Source of the DNA: Myxococcales bacterium
Lineage (GTDB): Bacteria; Myxococcota_A; Polyangia; Polyangiales; Polyangiaceae
Assembly: GCA_025359105.1 (NCBI GenBank)
Contig: JANYHK010000099.1
Coordinates: 1-64,000 of the forward strand
Reading direction: 5' to 3'
DNA length: 64,000 nt
Both the position numbers and the translations under genes were made by a program. Positions 1 to 11,748 of this stretch are shown here, in pieces; positions within the stretch are counted from its first letter, which is position 1, and each line of letters starts with the position of its first letter. Below the pieces are notes generated by a model that was not told where the DNA came from, searched no databases, and was given only the letters and a program-made list of their open reading frames with translations.

Positions 1-2
1 CG

Positions 3-784
<782 letters not shown>

Positions 785-785
<1 letters not shown>

Positions 786-802
786 CCGGCATTTTCGCCG
801 GC
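785..802 (+). terminator. short GC hairpin after the sigma factor gene
   Basis: A perfect 6-base inverted repeat (gccggc, loop attttc, gccggc) begins on the last base of the stop codon. It has no T-run, so it is only a possible terminator or 3' stabiliser. The next gene starts 27 bases downstream on the same strand. Confidence 0.4.
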
Positions 803-828
803 GCACGCGCGACTGCTACGATCGGCGG

Positions 829-1644
829 GTGACGTTCGTTCGAAGCGCGGCGCTCTCGCTCGCGCTGACCCTCCTGCTCACCGCCGCCGCCGCCGGCTGC
901 GACGCCTGCGGCAAAGAGAAGAAGGTCGTGTCTGTGCCGGAGGCCGCGCCGCCGCCGCCGGAGCCGCCGCCGGAGCCGCCGTGTCCGCTCGACATGGCGC
1001 TCGTCACCTACCAGAAGAGACAGGTCTGCGTGGACCGGTACGAGGCGGCGCTCGAGGGCTGGCCGGCATCGCACGCCGTCGACGCCCTCGACGCGAGCGT
1101 CCTGCGCGCCATCTCGGCGAAGGGCATCAAGCCGCAGGTGAACATCAGCATGTACCAGGCCGGCAACGCCTGCGTGAACGCCGGCAAGCGCCTGTGCACC
1201 GGCGTCGAGTGGGCGGCAGCGTGCCGCGGTCCCAAGAAGGGCGTCTACCCGTACGGCAACGAGTACCGCAAGGGCCAGTGCAACGAGGGACGCCCGAGCC
1301 CGATGCACGCCGTCTTCGGCCCGTTCGGCTGGGGCCGCCACGACGATCCGCGCCTCGCCGAGGCCGACAACACGATCGAGGCCGGCGGAAGCTTCCCGCT
1401 CTGCGTCAGCGCCTACGGCAACTACGACATGCACGGCAACGTCCACGAATGGATCAGCGACGCGGCGAAGCCCGGCGACTGGCGGTACGGGGTCTTCGTC
1501 GGCGGCTACTTCGCCGACGCCCAGGGCAACGGCTATGGCTGCTTCTACCGGACGACCGCCCACGTGCGCGAGTACCACGACTACTCCATCGGCTTTCGCT
1601 GCTGCAAAGAGCCGAAGGCATCGCTCGAGATCGAGCTCCAGTAG
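829..1644 (+). CDS. SUMF1/formylglycine-generating-enzyme-like lipoprotein
   Basis: A 271-residue exported protein with a GTG start. The N-terminus is a lipoprotein signal with lipobox AAGC, and the mature part is rich in Pro and Glu before the domain. The C-terminal domain has SUMF1 hallmarks: a [12 protein letters not shown] segment, [15 protein letters not shown] and the terminal GFRCC. Family members either oxidise a cysteine to formylglycine in sulfatases or, more often in bacteria, are non-enzymatic modules in surface or signalling proteins. The lipid anchor and lack of a neighbouring sulfatase favour the latter. It is convergent with the peptidase gene, 22 bases away. No clear ribosome binding site is visible. 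Confidence 0.85.
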   Translation: MTFVRSAALSLALTLLLTAAAAGCDACGKEKKVVSVPEAAPPPPEPPPEPPCPLDMALVTYQKRQVCVDRYEAALEGWPASHAVDALDASVLRAISAKGIKPQVNISMYQAGNACVNAGKRLCTGVEWAAACRGPKKGVYPYGNEYRKGQCNEGRPSPMHAVFGPFGWGRHDDPRLAEADNTIEAGGSFPLCVSAYGNYDMHGNVHEWISDAAKPGDWRYGVFVGGYFADAQGNGYGCFYRTTAHVREYHDYSIGFRCCKEPKASLEIELQ

Positions 1645-1666
1645 CGGGCAGCGTCCTTTTAGCCGG

Positions 1667-3178
1667 CTACTTCTCCGCGCGGTCGGCGAGCTTGTCGACG
1701 AGCCGGTCGATGTACGGCCGCGCGAAGCCGGGCGACGTCTTGTTCACGAGGATCGAGAACGCCAGAGTCCCCTTCCCGTTCGGCCCGAGCACGTAGCCGC
1801 TGAGGGCGACCGCGTCCTCGAGCGTGCCGGTCTTCGCGCGGACGACACGCTCCTGCTTGTGCTCGCGGAAGCGCTTGTGAAGCGTGCCGTCGACTCCGCC
1901 GATGGCGAGCTGGGCGATGTACTCCGGCTGGATGGCCGGATCTTTGTAACATGCACGCAAAAGCTGAACGAAGCTCGCGGCGGTGGCGCGGTTCGCGTCG
2001 AAGAGGCCGGAGCCGTTCTTGATGACGAGCCCGGCGTCGGCGGCGCCGATCTTCTGTGCCCACTTGGTGACGAGCTCGGCGGCGTCGGCGCTCCGGGCCG
2101 GGCGCTGCTTCACCTCGCCGGCCAGGGACTTGAAGATCATCTCCGCGTAGAAATTGTCGCTGTGCTTGCCGACGGCGTAAAGGAGCGTCGAAAGCGGCGC
2201 CGACTCGTGGCGCGCGATCGTGGTGCCCTTGGCGTGGCCGGCCTTCACCTCGCCCGTGAACTTGATGTCGGCCTTGTCGAGGAGGTTCTTGAGGACGTAC
2301 CCGCCGAGCAGCGTCGGGTCTTCGACGCGCCGCGTGTACCGCACGAGCTTCGCGTCGCTGCCGACCGTGCCCGAGAGCTTCGCGGTCATGCGCCCGCCGT
2401 TGCCCGCGAGCGCGAGGATGACGTTGTCGGCCCCCTCGTCGCCCGTCTTCACGTTGCCTTCGACGTCGACGAAGCCCGGCGGATCGAACCACGCGTTCGC
2501 GTTCTGGTCGGGCGAGGTGGGCCGCACCGTGAGCGTGATGGTGTTCTCGTTGACGGCGACCGCGCTGACCGGCGCGCGGAAGGCCGCCCACTCGCCGGGC
2601 TGCTGGTCGAACGCGGGGGGCGTCGTCTGATCGTCGTGGAAGCGCTGGTCGACGAGGAGATCCCCCTCGACCTTGCGGATGCCGTGCGCGCGCATCTCCT
2701 GGACCATGGCGAAGAGGTCGTCGGTCCCGAGCGACGGGTCGCCGTGGCCGCGCAGGACGAGGGACGACACGCTCGTTCCCTTCACGGTGCCGGACAGCGT
2801 CGTCTCGTAGCGGTGGTCGCCGTGGAGGAGGGCGAGCGCGGCGCCGGCGGTGAAAAGCTTTGCGTTGGAGGCGGGGTTCAGCGCAACGTGCTCGTCGTGG
2901 ACGGCAAGGTAGCGGCCCGTGTCGACGTCGAGGATCGCCACCGAGGCGGTCGCGTCCTTGAGGTTCGCGACCAAGGTGCGGACGAGCTGCTCCATCTCCG
3001 GCGCGCGCCCCTCCGGCGGGGTGACGAGCGCTGGACCGGATGCGGGCGCGGGCGCGGCGCCAGCGGGGCCGGGAGCGGCGCTCGGCGCGGGCGGGGTGTC
3101 GGACACGGCCGCGCGGGACACGAGGAGCGCGGCGAGGAGCGCCGGGAGGGCGATCGGGAACGCGCGGCGGAGGTGCAT
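1667..3178 (-). CDS. dacB: D-alanyl-D-alanine carboxypeptidase/endopeptidase (PBP4, DacB type)
   Basis: Periplasmic peptidase that trims or cuts peptidoglycan cross-bridges. The ATG at 3178 gives 503 residues, preceded by AGAAGAGG, and starts a signal peptide (MHLRRAFPIALPALLAALL). A longer in-frame extension exists but is basic and unlike a protein start. Penicillin-binding motifs are present: SNAK at residues 104-107, a GSGL segment followed by an Asn, and KTGTL at 449-453. An Ala/Pro linker separates the signal from the domain. The start region overlaps the only usable start of the divergent substrate-binding gene. Confidence 0.92.
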   Translation of the reverse strand: MHLRRAFPIALPALLAALLVSRAAVSDTPPAPSAAPGPAGAAPAPASGPALVTPPEGRAPEMEQLVRTLVANLKDATASVAILDVDTGRYLAVHDEHVALNPASNAKLFTAGAALALLHGDHRYETTLSGTVKGTSVSSLVLRGHGDPSLGTDDLFAMVQEMRAHGIRKVEGDLLVDQRFHDDQTTPPAFDQQPGEWAAFRAPVSAVAVNENTITLTVRPTSPDQNANAWFDPPGFVDVEGNVKTGDEGADNVILALAGNGGRMTAKLSGTVGSDAKLVRYTRRVEDPTLLGGYVLKNLLDKADIKFTGEVKAGHAKGTTIARHESAPLSTLLYAVGKHSDNFYAEMIFKSLAGEVKQRPARSADAAELVTKWAQKIGAADAGLVIKNGSGLFDANRATAASFVQLLRACYKDPAIQPEYIAQLAIGGVDGTLHKRFREHKQERVVRAKTGTLEDAVALSGYVLGPNGKGTLAFSILVNKTSPGFARPYIDRLVDKLADRAEK

Positions 3179-4681
3179 CAGGCCTCTTCTAGTAAGACGC
3201 TTGGCGCCGTTCGCAAAGTCCTTCTTTTCGGCGCACTTTTGCTTGCAGGATGCACGCGTTCGGACGGGAGCGGGGTTTCGGCGCGGCCGATCGAGATGCT
3301 CGTGTCGACGGACATCGAGACCCTGGACCCCCGCCATGCCACCGACGCGGTGTCCCTTCGTGCGACGCGCCTCCTCCACGCGGGCCTCGTCCGGTGCGAT
3401 CCCGACACGCTGGCGCCGATCCCCTACGCCGCGCGCGGCTGGAAGTGGCTCGATCCGCAGACGCTACGCGTCGAGCTCCGTGACGACGTGACGTTCCGCT
3501 CAGGCAAGAAGCTCGCGCCCGCCGACGTCGTCGCCACGCTGCGGGCGTTCGCGTCGAAGGAGGTCGGCTCACGCCACGGGCGGGTCGTCGAGGCGATCGA
3601 CGTCGCGCGCGAGGACGGGCCGGGTGCCGTGATGATCACGCTGAAACGGCCGCACGCGACGCTCCTGACCGATCTGGAGCTGCCCATCTTGCGCGCCGAC
3701 GAGGCGATGAGCCCGCCCCGCCCGAGCGGCGATCTCGACGGCCTTGGCCCCTACGGGGTCGTCCACTTCACGCGCGGCGAGCTCGAGCTCACGCCGCGTG
3801 CGGGCTCCCCGCTCCCGACGCCGGCGCGCGCGCTCCGCCTCCGCGCCGTCCACGACGAGAACGCGCGCGCGCTCCGCCTCCGCGCGGGGCAGGCCGACGT
3901 CGCGCTCAACGTGCTCTCGCCGACGCTGCTCCCGGCGATGGAGACGGGCGCCCTCCACGTCACGTCGCGGCCGGGGGCGAACCTCACGTACCTCGTCCTT
4001 CGCGCCGATCGCGGGCCGCTGGCCGATCCAGAGGTTCGACGCGCGCTCTCTCTGGCGATCGACCGCCCGCTCGTCGCCCGCACGCTCCTCGCGGGCCGCG
4101 CGCAGCCCGCGGCGGCGCTGGTCGCCCCCACGCACTGGGCGCACACGGACGCCGCGCCCCTCCCTTACGATCCGGCCGAGGCGCGCCGCGTGCTTGCCCC
4201 CAAGCACCTTCGCCTGGCCGTGGTCACGTCGACCGATCGGCTGCGCGGCGCGATCGCGCGCGCGCTGGCGCAGCAGCTCGGCGACGTGGGCGTCGACGTC
4301 GACGTGACGCCGCTCGAGCTGGGCACCATGCTCGCGCGGCTGGGGGCGGGCGATTTCGAGATGGCGGCGATGCAGCTGCCAGAGATGACGGAGCCGAACG
4401 TTCTGCGCGTGTTCTTGCACAGTGCAAGCATTCCGCCGGCCGGCGCGAACCGCGGGCGGGTGCGCGACCCGGAGGTGGACCGGCTGCTCGACCTGGGCGA
4501 CGCGGTCACCGGCGTGGATGCGCGCCGCCAGATCTACGCGGAGCTCGAGGCGCGCGTGCGCGACATGGGGTGGGTCCTCCCCTTGTGGCACGAGGACCAG
4601 GTCGCGGTGACGAGCCTCCGCGCGCGCGCCTTCGTTCCGAGCGCCGAGGGGCGCTGGTTGGGCCTGGCGTCGCTGCCTTAG
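3173..4681 (+). CDS. ABC-type peptide/solute-binding lipoprotein (SBP_bac_5 family)
   Basis: Binds a peptide or similar solute at the membrane surface for an ABC importer. The 502-residue frame has a lipoprotein signal ending in LLLAGC and typical family segments (STDIETLDPRHATDAVS; DPEVRRALSLAIDRPLV). The only in-frame ATG/GTG/TTG before the signal is GTG 3173. It has a poorly spaced ribosome binding site and overlaps the first 6 bases of the divergent peptidase gene, so the start is uncertain. No permease or ATPase genes lie next to it, so the partner transporter is elsewhere or the protein works alone. Confidence 0.85.
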   Translation: MHQASSSKTLGAVRKVLLFGALLLAGCTRSDGSGVSARPIEMLVSTDIETLDPRHATDAVSLRATRLLHAGLVRCDPDTLAPIPYAARGWKWLDPQTLRVELRDDVTFRSGKKLAPADVVATLRAFASKEVGSRHGRVVEAIDVAREDGPGAVMITLKRPHATLLTDLELPILRADEAMSPPRPSGDLDGLGPYGVVHFTRGELELTPRAGSPLPTPARALRLRAVHDENARALRLRAGQADVALNVLSPTLLPAMETGALHVTSRPGANLTYLVLRADRGPLADPEVRRALSLAIDRPLVARTLLAGRAQPAAALVAPTHWAHTDAAPLPYDPAEARRVLAPKHLRLAVVTSTDRLRGAIARALAQQLGDVGVDVDVTPLELGTMLARLGAGDFEMAAMQLPEMTEPNVLRVFLHSASIPPAGANRGRVRDPEVDRLLDLGDAVTGVDARRQIYAELEARVRDMGWVLPLWHEDQVAVTSLRARAFVPSAEGRWLGLASLP

Positions 4682-4796
4682 CTTGCTGCGCACGAGAGGG
4701 AGACTCTTCGCTGTTTCGCTGCGGCGGGAGGTAGCCCACCAGGAGAGCCAAATCAGGGAGCATGATTGTCCTCTCTGATCTAGGTTTGAAGCCGAC

Positions 4797-5321
4797 ATGA
4801 CGGAAGGTGACTACCGCGACGAGCTCGCCGCCGCGCACGGCCGTATCGCGGAGCTCGAGCGAAGGTTGGCAGAAGCGCAAGATGGCGGCGGCAGCGCCGC
4901 GCCGTGGGTCGGCGAGCTCGAGGCCCAGCGCGCCGCAGTGCTCGCCGAGAGCCGCAAGGGCATGGGCGATCCGAAGCGGCGCTGGCGCGTCCGCGGCATC
5001 ATCTTCGCCGTCGCGATGGTGGTCGCGACCGTGCTGTCGCTCCTGCTGGGCACCTGGATACCGTTCCTGGTGCTCGGTGGGCTGACGCTGCACCCAGGGA
5101 TGTTGCTCGTCTGGTCGCTCGGCCGCGCCCGCGATCAGCGCGCGAAGGCGGAGCTCACGAAGATCGACGAGAAGGTCGCCGACGTGAAGCGCATGGCGTC
5201 CATGATGAGCGCGACGCGCGTCCGCGTCGACGCGGACCCCCGCCCACCAAGCGCAGCAGAACCCGATCTGGAAGCGGACTCGGCCTCGGCTACGACCGCG
5301 GACGGTGCACGGCGCCTTTGA
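4797..5321 (+). CDS. small membrane protein with N-terminal coiled coil, unknown function
   Basis: 174 residues, not recognised. Residues 1-55 are charged with heptad-like Leu spacing (RIAELERRLAEA), suggesting a short coiled coil. Two hydrophobic segments at about 67-86 and 88-108 are joined by a short turn, so both termini probably face the cytoplasm. A charged tail follows (KAELTKIDEKVADVKRMASM) and ends in a low-complexity acidic stretch. The start is ATG with a weak ribosome binding site. It stands alone between an end-on solute-binding gene and the convergent hmgA. Confidence 0.65.
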   Translation: MTEGDYRDELAAAHGRIAELERRLAEAQDGGGSAAPWVGELEAQRAAVLAESRKGMGDPKRRWRVRGIIFAVAMVVATVLSLLLGTWIPFLVLGGLTLHPGMLLVWSLGRARDQRAKAELTKIDEKVADVKRMASMMSATRVRVDADPRPPSAAEPDLEADSASATTADGARRL

Positions 5322-5351
5322 CCCACACGCGCGGCGGCACGCGGAATCGCG

Positions 5352-6527
5352 TCAGGTCGTGCGCCAGGACTCGTGGTAGCCGGCGTCCTCGAGGTTGGCG
5401 GCCTGGGCCGTCGGGAGCAGCGGCGCGTAGGTGTCGATCATGACGGCCATCTCGTCGGTGCGCTTGGTCCCGATGCTCGCCTCGTAGGCGCCGGGGTGCG
5501 GCCCGTGCGCGATGCCCGCAGGGTGGAGCGACAGAGCGCCGGGCCCGACGCCGCGGCGGCTCGTGAAGTTGCCCCGCAGGTAGAGGATGACCTCGTCGCA
5601 GTCCACGCTCGAGTGCGGGTAGGGGCACGGGATCGCGTTCGGGTGCGTGTCCGTCACGCGCGGCACGAACGAGCAGACGAGGAACCCGCGGCTCGCGAAC
5701 GTCGCGTGGATCGTCGGCGGCAGGTGCACCATGCCGGTCTTCGGTTGGTACTTCTCGATATTGAATGCCCACGGGTAGACGAAACCGTCCCACCCCACCA
5801 CGTCCATCGACGGTCGCTCGGTGACGAAGCGCGTGAAGGTGCCGTGGCGCTTCACGACGAGCTCGCGCGGCCCCTCCTGGATCTGGTCTGGCGTTGCGAT
5901 CGGGCCCTTCGGCCGCACGAAATCGCGATGGGTGTACGGCGCATCCATCCGCAGCTGCCCCACCGGGTTGCGGAAATCGGTCGGCACCACGATGCCCTCC
6001 GGCGCCTCGAAGCACATGAGGCGCATCGGTCTCTCGACGTGCCAGCGGTGGATCATCGCGCGCGGCACCCAGACGTAGTCGCCCGGGGTGACGTCGAGCC
6101 ACCCGCACACCGACTCGAGACGCGCCGCCCCCTCCTGCACGAACCAGAGCTCGTCGGCGTCGCCGTTCGCAAAGTAGGCGTCGTCGGTGACGTCGGGGCG
6201 CGCGAGGAGGATCGTCACGTCCTTGTTGAAGAGGATCGGCGTACGGGCGTCGAGGAGCTGCCCGCCTTGCGCGATCTTGTCGGATCCGTAGAGGCGGCGG
6301 CGCAGCGGATGGAACGCGCGCTCGTCGGCCACCGGCGGCGCCCACCCGCGGTTGCACGAGGCGACCTCGCGGTGCGCGGTCACCGGATAGCGATGGTAGA
6401 GGTACGTGAACGGCCCGCCGAAGCCGCCGCGCGTGTGCATCTCCTCGTAGAAGAGCGCGCCCGCGGCGTCTCGGAGCGCCGTGTGCGGCTTGTCGGGCAA
6501 GAGGCCCGCCCACGCCCGATCGATCAC
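5352..6527 (-). CDS. hmgA: homogentisate 1,2-dioxygenase
   Basis: Non-haem Fe(II) enzyme that opens the ring of homogentisate to maleylacetoacetate, the step after HPPD in tyrosine breakdown. The start is GTG 6527: the GTGA at 6524-6527 shares bases with the stop of the upstream dioxygenase gene, which indicates translational coupling and gives 391 residues, a normal length. The frame stays open further upstream but that part only shadows the HPPD gene. Cupin-like segments typical of the family are present (MCFEAPEGIVVPTDFRNP; YPHSSVDCDEVILYLRGNF; HPAGIAHGPHPGAYEASIG), supplying the metal-binding His and Glu residues. Confidence 0.92.
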   Translation of the reverse strand: MIDRAWAGLLPDKPHTALRDAAGALFYEEMHTRGGFGGPFTYLYHRYPVTAHREVASCNRGWAPPVADERAFHPLRRRLYGSDKIAQGGQLLDARTPILFNKDVTILLARPDVTDDAYFANGDADELWFVQEGAARLESVCGWLDVTPGDYVWVPRAMIHRWHVERPMRLMCFEAPEGIVVPTDFRNPVGQLRMDAPYTHRDFVRPKGPIATPDQIQEGPRELVVKRHGTFTRFVTERPSMDVVGWDGFVYPWAFNIEKYQPKTGMVHLPPTIHATFASRGFLVCSFVPRVTDTHPNAIPCPYPHSSVDCDEVILYLRGNFTSRRGVGPGALSLHPAGIAHGPHPGAYEASIGTKRTDEMAVMIDTYAPLLPTAQAANLEDAGYHESWRTT

Positions 6528-7666
6528 GGCGTGCCCTCGCTCTGCGCGCGCTCGATGCTCTCGAAGAGCGCGCGAAAGTTGCCGTATCCGAAGCCCTGAT
6601 CGCCGGCGCGCTGGATGATCTCGTAGAAGAACGGACCGGCGCGCGTCTCGTCGTACATGATCGACGCTTCGCGCATGAAGATCTGGAGCATGTACTTGTC
6701 GCTCGCGCCGTCGACGAGGATCTGCAGGCGCTCTAGCTCCTTGAGCTCCTCCTTCACGTTGTGGATCCCGAGCTTTGCGAGGCGCTCGGGGAGGTACCGG
6801 TAGTACTCGGGCGGCGTCGACAGGAACTCCACGCCGCGGCGGTGCAGCTCCTCGACGCTCCAGATGATGTTCTTCACGGCGAACGCGACGTGCTGGACCC
6901 CGTTGCCCTGGTTCTCCTCGACGAACTTGGTGATCTGGCTGTCCTTGAAGTGCGGGCGCAAGGGCTCGTTCGTCGCGAACTTCACGCCGCTCGCAGGGTC
7001 CCACATGACGATCGAGCGCAGGCCCGAGCCGCTGGCGCGCCCGGAGGCGACGTCCTGCGTGTGGAAGCTGATCTCCCAGAACGGCTCGAAGCCGAGCACC
7101 TCTTTGTACCAGCCGATGATCGGCTGCATCGTGAGGCCGTTCGACGTGACGTGATCGACGTTCTGGATCCCGTAGAGGTTCTCGGGCCGCCCCGCGTTGC
7201 CGACGCCGGAGTCGACGAACCCCGGCGCGAACGCGCGGTAGTCGCTGCGCTCGACGAAGCGGAAGCGAACGTCGCCGAGGGGCGTCGCGATCTCGACGGA
7301 GCGGTACGTGCCGGCTCCGTCCTTGTCCTCCAGCGGCTCCGCCATGAGAGTGCCACCGCGTTGCTCGAGGAAGGCGATCGTCTCGTTCAGGTTCTTCACG
7401 CGGAACGAGAGGCTCATGACCCCGGCGGGGTGCCGCTTCAGGTAGCGCGCCGCCTTCGAGCTCTGATTGAGTGGCGTCGACACGCACACCCGCGCATCCC
7501 CGGCGCCGAACACCACCGACTGCTGGCCGCTGCGCTGGACGAGCTCCTCGCTCGCGCGCGCAACCTCCTTGAAATCGAGCTTCTGCGTGTAGAACGCGCG
7601 CGACCTCTCGAGATCTTCGACGACGAAGTGGAACGAGTCGTAGCCCAGGATGCCGATGTTGCTCAT
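6524..7666 (-). CDS. hppD: 4-hydroxyphenylpyruvate dioxygenase
   Basis: Converts 4-hydroxyphenylpyruvate to homogentisate. The start is ATG 7666, behind a GGAGGG Shine-Dalgarno 10 bases upstream, giving 380 residues. Two vicinal-oxygen-chelate halves are visible, with the Fe ligands in VDHVTSNGL, GVQHVAFAVKN and the C-terminal FFYEIIQRAGDQGFGYGNF. It is the first gene of a two-gene tyrosine-catabolism operon and its TGA overlaps the GTG start of hmgA. A fumarylacetoacetase gene is not in the window. It is divergent from the 601-residue unknown gene, with about 110 bases between the starts. Confidence 0.95.
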   Translation of the reverse strand: MSNIGILGYDSFHFVVEDLERSRAFYTQKLDFKEVARASEELVQRSGQQSVVFGAGDARVCVSTPLNQSSKAARYLKRHPAGVMSLSFRVKNLNETIAFLEQRGGTLMAEPLEDKDGAGTYRSVEIATPLGDVRFRFVERSDYRAFAPGFVDSGVGNAGRPENLYGIQNVDHVTSNGLTMQPIIGWYKEVLGFEPFWEISFHTQDVASGRASGSGLRSIVMWDPASGVKFATNEPLRPHFKDSQITKFVEENQGNGVQHVAFAVKNIIWSVEELHRRGVEFLSTPPEYYRYLPERLAKLGIHNVKEELKELERLQILVDGASDKYMLQIFMREASIMYDETRAGPFFYEIIQRAGDQGFGYGNFRALFESIERAQSEGTP

Positions 7667-7776
7667 GTGCCGTAACCCTCCGGAAATCGCGACCAATGTA
7701 CGCCGCCTGAAGGAAGCGGACTACATCGCTTGCGCGCCGCCATCAAGTTAGCCTGGAGGCTGGAGGGACTTTACGC

Positions 7777-9582
7777 ATGTACCTGTACGGGGATTCCACG
7801 GCTTCGCCTCTGCGTTCGAACTTCCTCGAGTTCCTGCGCGACGCGCTCGACTTCAGCGCCTTCGTGCTCAAGGCCGACGGTGAGATCGCGCAGGGCAAGC
7901 GCGAGATCGTGAAGCTCCAGAGCGCCGCGAGCCAGGAGATGGGGCGCCTCGAAGCGCTGGGCGAGCTCACCACGAACGCGATCGGCCAGGCGCCGTGCGG
8001 CGCGGGTGATTCGGCGACCAGCCGCTGCGCGCTCGGATTGAAGCGCCTCACCGACGCGACTGTCCAGGACGCGATGAGCGGCGTACGCGCGCAGCTCGCG
8101 CGTTCCATCGACGAGGTCGACGCGCGGGAGGCCGCGGAGCGCGACGCCTGCCGCAAGGCGCTCGAGCGACTGATGCTCCCGCACGATCCGTGGGACGCGA
8201 CCGGCGAGCGCCGCGTCGTCCTCACCGGCGACTCGCCGATCTCGATGAGCTACATCGGCCGCGCCGAGGGCACCTCGGGGTGCGGCTGGGCGTGGACGAT
8301 CGAGCTCGCCGTCGGCAGCGGCCACCCGTTCTCCGAACCGATGCGCATCGAGCGGCTCGTGCAGGTCCTCGAGATCTCCGTCCCCGACATGAGCGGCTGG
8401 CTCAAGAAGGAGGTCAAGGTGAAGCCGGTGCGCCTCGAGCGCATGGTGCTCACCGAGCTCTTCGCGAGCGACGACGTCGTGCGCGCCAAGCTGCGCATGG
8501 AGCCGGGTAGCGACGCCGGCTACGATCTCGAGGTCACGGCGCAGGGGCAGGTCACGATGACCCGCACCGGCGCGAAGGAAGTGCAAGTCAACGGCCCCTT
8601 CGAGGTACGCGCCGAGGACGAGCCCGCGCTCATCGAGCTCTCGCAGCGCTTCCGTCAGTGCATGAACGAGCTGACGCGCAAGCGACTCGTCGAGGCGACG
8701 TTCGACGACCAGCCCTTCGAATCCCACGCGCCCCTGAGGGAGATCGTGGAGCGCCTCGTGACCGCCATGGCGCCGATCGTCCGCGACATCAACGATCACA
8801 GCCTCACCCCCACCGAGCTCGTCATCAAGCGACTGCTCGGCGACGATCGCCGCGAGGAGATCTTCGTCTCCAAGGCGCAGCTCCGCGAGAAGTACGGGGA
8901 CCTGCCCGACGAGATGAAACGCGTCTTCGATCCGCTCGCGCTCGTGCCCGCGCTGCCGCAGGCGTCGGTGGTGCACCAGCCGATCGTGTCGATGATCCCG
9001 GTGCAGCCGGCGGCGTCCGAGCCGCCTGCAGCGACCCCGTCGGCACCGCCCAACGGCGCCGCCGCCCGGACCAGCGTGTCGCCGCTGGAGACGTTCATGG
9101 CCACACGCTCGCCGCCGCCACCGGCATCGAGCCAGGTGCTCCTCCGCAGCGAGTCCAGCTCGACGACCACCACCGCGAACCCCGACCTCGTCGCGTCGAT
9201 CAAGAAGATCGTCCAGCTCGCCAAGCGTGGCCAGTCGGAGCAGGCGTTCGAGGCGTACGCCGAGCTCTTCTCGAGCGAGGCCTTCGCGACCTACCAGTCC
9301 GAGCACCAGCGCCAGACGCTCAAGCTCCTCGTCTTGAAGAGCCCGGCCGCGGTGACCGAAACCGTGAAGAAGGCGCACCGCGCGGCGTCCGAGCGGCTCC
9401 GCGGCCTCATCGCCCAGCACGGACACGCGGCCGACTACGAGATGCTCGGCATCTGCCAGCTGCTGCTCGACGATCAGACCTCGGCGAGCTCCACCTTCTC
9501 GGCGGGCCTGGAAATCGAGCGAAATCGCGATCCGCGATCGGAGCTGTGCGGCAGCTTGATGCGCCGCGTGGCCGCTCTCTAA
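7777..9582 (+). CDS. conserved-looking cytosolic protein of unknown function (601 aa)
   Basis: Not recognised. ATG start behind a clear GGAGGG at about 9 bases. No signal peptide or membrane segment. Residues 1-400 look like a mixed, partly helical domain starting MYLYGDSTASPLRSNFLEFL. A Pro/Ala/Ser linker spans about 410-465, and the C-terminal 130 residues are helical and TPR-like (KRGQSEQAFEAYAELF; ADYEMLGICQLLLDDQTSAS). Codon use matches neighbours. It is monocistronic between the tyrosine operon and pyrG. Confidence 0.75.
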   Translation: MYLYGDSTASPLRSNFLEFLRDALDFSAFVLKADGEIAQGKREIVKLQSAASQEMGRLEALGELTTNAIGQAPCGAGDSATSRCALGLKRLTDATVQDAMSGVRAQLARSIDEVDAREAAERDACRKALERLMLPHDPWDATGERRVVLTGDSPISMSYIGRAEGTSGCGWAWTIELAVGSGHPFSEPMRIERLVQVLEISVPDMSGWLKKEVKVKPVRLERMVLTELFASDDVVRAKLRMEPGSDAGYDLEVTAQGQVTMTRTGAKEVQVNGPFEVRAEDEPALIELSQRFRQCMNELTRKRLVEATFDDQPFESHAPLREIVERLVTAMAPIVRDINDHSLTPTELVIKRLLGDDRREEIFVSKAQLREKYGDLPDEMKRVFDPLALVPALPQASVVHQPIVSMIPVQPAASEPPAATPSAPPNGAAARTSVSPLETFMATRSPPPPASSQVLLRSESSSTTTTANPDLVASIKKIVQLAKRGQSEQAFEAYAELFSSEAFATYQSEHQRQTLKLLVLKSPAAVTETVKKAHRAASERLRGLIAQHGHAADYEMLGICQLLLDDQTSASSTFSAGLEIERNRDPRSELCGSLMRRVAAL

Positions 9583-9679
9583 GGAGGGGCCCCCAAGGCC
9601 CTGTACTCTCTGCGCATTGTGGAGTTCTTCTGGGTGCGAATACCGGAAGTGGGTCGCGCCCGCCGGATCTCTGTGCTAA

Positions 9680-11371
<1,692 letters not shown>

Positions 11372-11396
11372 CGTCGGCGCGGCTCACGCCGTTGAC

Positions 11397-11429
11397 GCCC
11401 GCTGACGGCCCGCTGACGGCCCGCGGACG
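11397..11429. repeat. three tandem 11-base repeats downstream of pyrG
   Basis: The unit gcccgctgacg occurs twice exactly and a third time with one change (gcccgcggacg), head to tail. A degenerate fourth copy may precede it. It lies 26 bases after the pyrG stop, outside any convincing gene. Confidence 0.75.
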
Positions 11430-11498
11430 GGCTCGGGCACCCATCCCCCGCAGATCAGCGAAAAAAGGCCGGATCCGCGGTGCGGTATCGGCTTTGCA

Positions 11499-11714
11499 AT
11501 GCCCTCCGGTATGAACCGCGATACCTCGGGCGTGACGAGCGACGAGATGGGGACCGATCTCGAGGACGTCCGCGACGATCTCCGCCCGAACGTCCGTGAG
11601 AGCGGCATCTTCCCGAAGGCGGCGGCCCCCGGCTACCAGAAGCCCACCGGGCCGCGTCGTGAGACCATCGTGAGCATGCGCGCCCAAGTTCGGCCGGCGA
11701 AGCCCAGCGCCTGA
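11499..11714 (+). CDS. possible small protein, 71 aa
   Basis: Not recognised. The third codon positions are strongly G/C, and the composition is protein-like and acidic in the first half (DEMGTDLEDVRDDLRP), then basic. No Shine-Dalgarno is seen; ATG 11499 or the ATG four codons later could serve. It lies between pyrG and the convergent PilZ/PATAN gene. It could be a small regulator or merely an open frame in G+C-rich DNA. Confidence 0.45.
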   Translation: MPSGMNRDTSGVTSDEMGTDLEDVRDDLRPNVRESGIFPKAAAPGYQKPTGPRRETIVSMRAQVRPAKPSA

Positions 11715-11748
11715 GCGCTCGTAGGTCGCTGTCGGTCTGACGCGGCCT

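Noticed and set aside
1535-3172. A large N-terminal extension of the solute-binding frame
   Set aside because: It overlaps the peptidase gene on the other strand and reads as biased shadow sequence; the signal peptide begins only after 3200.
7771-9426. Long antisense open frame opposite the 601-residue protein
   Set aside because: Leu/Arg/Asp-biased shadow with no domain and no binding site; the plus frame has a clear Shine-Dalgarno.
11397-11429. A CRISPR array
   Set aside because: Repeats are 11 bases, contiguous and lack spacers; no cas gene is present.
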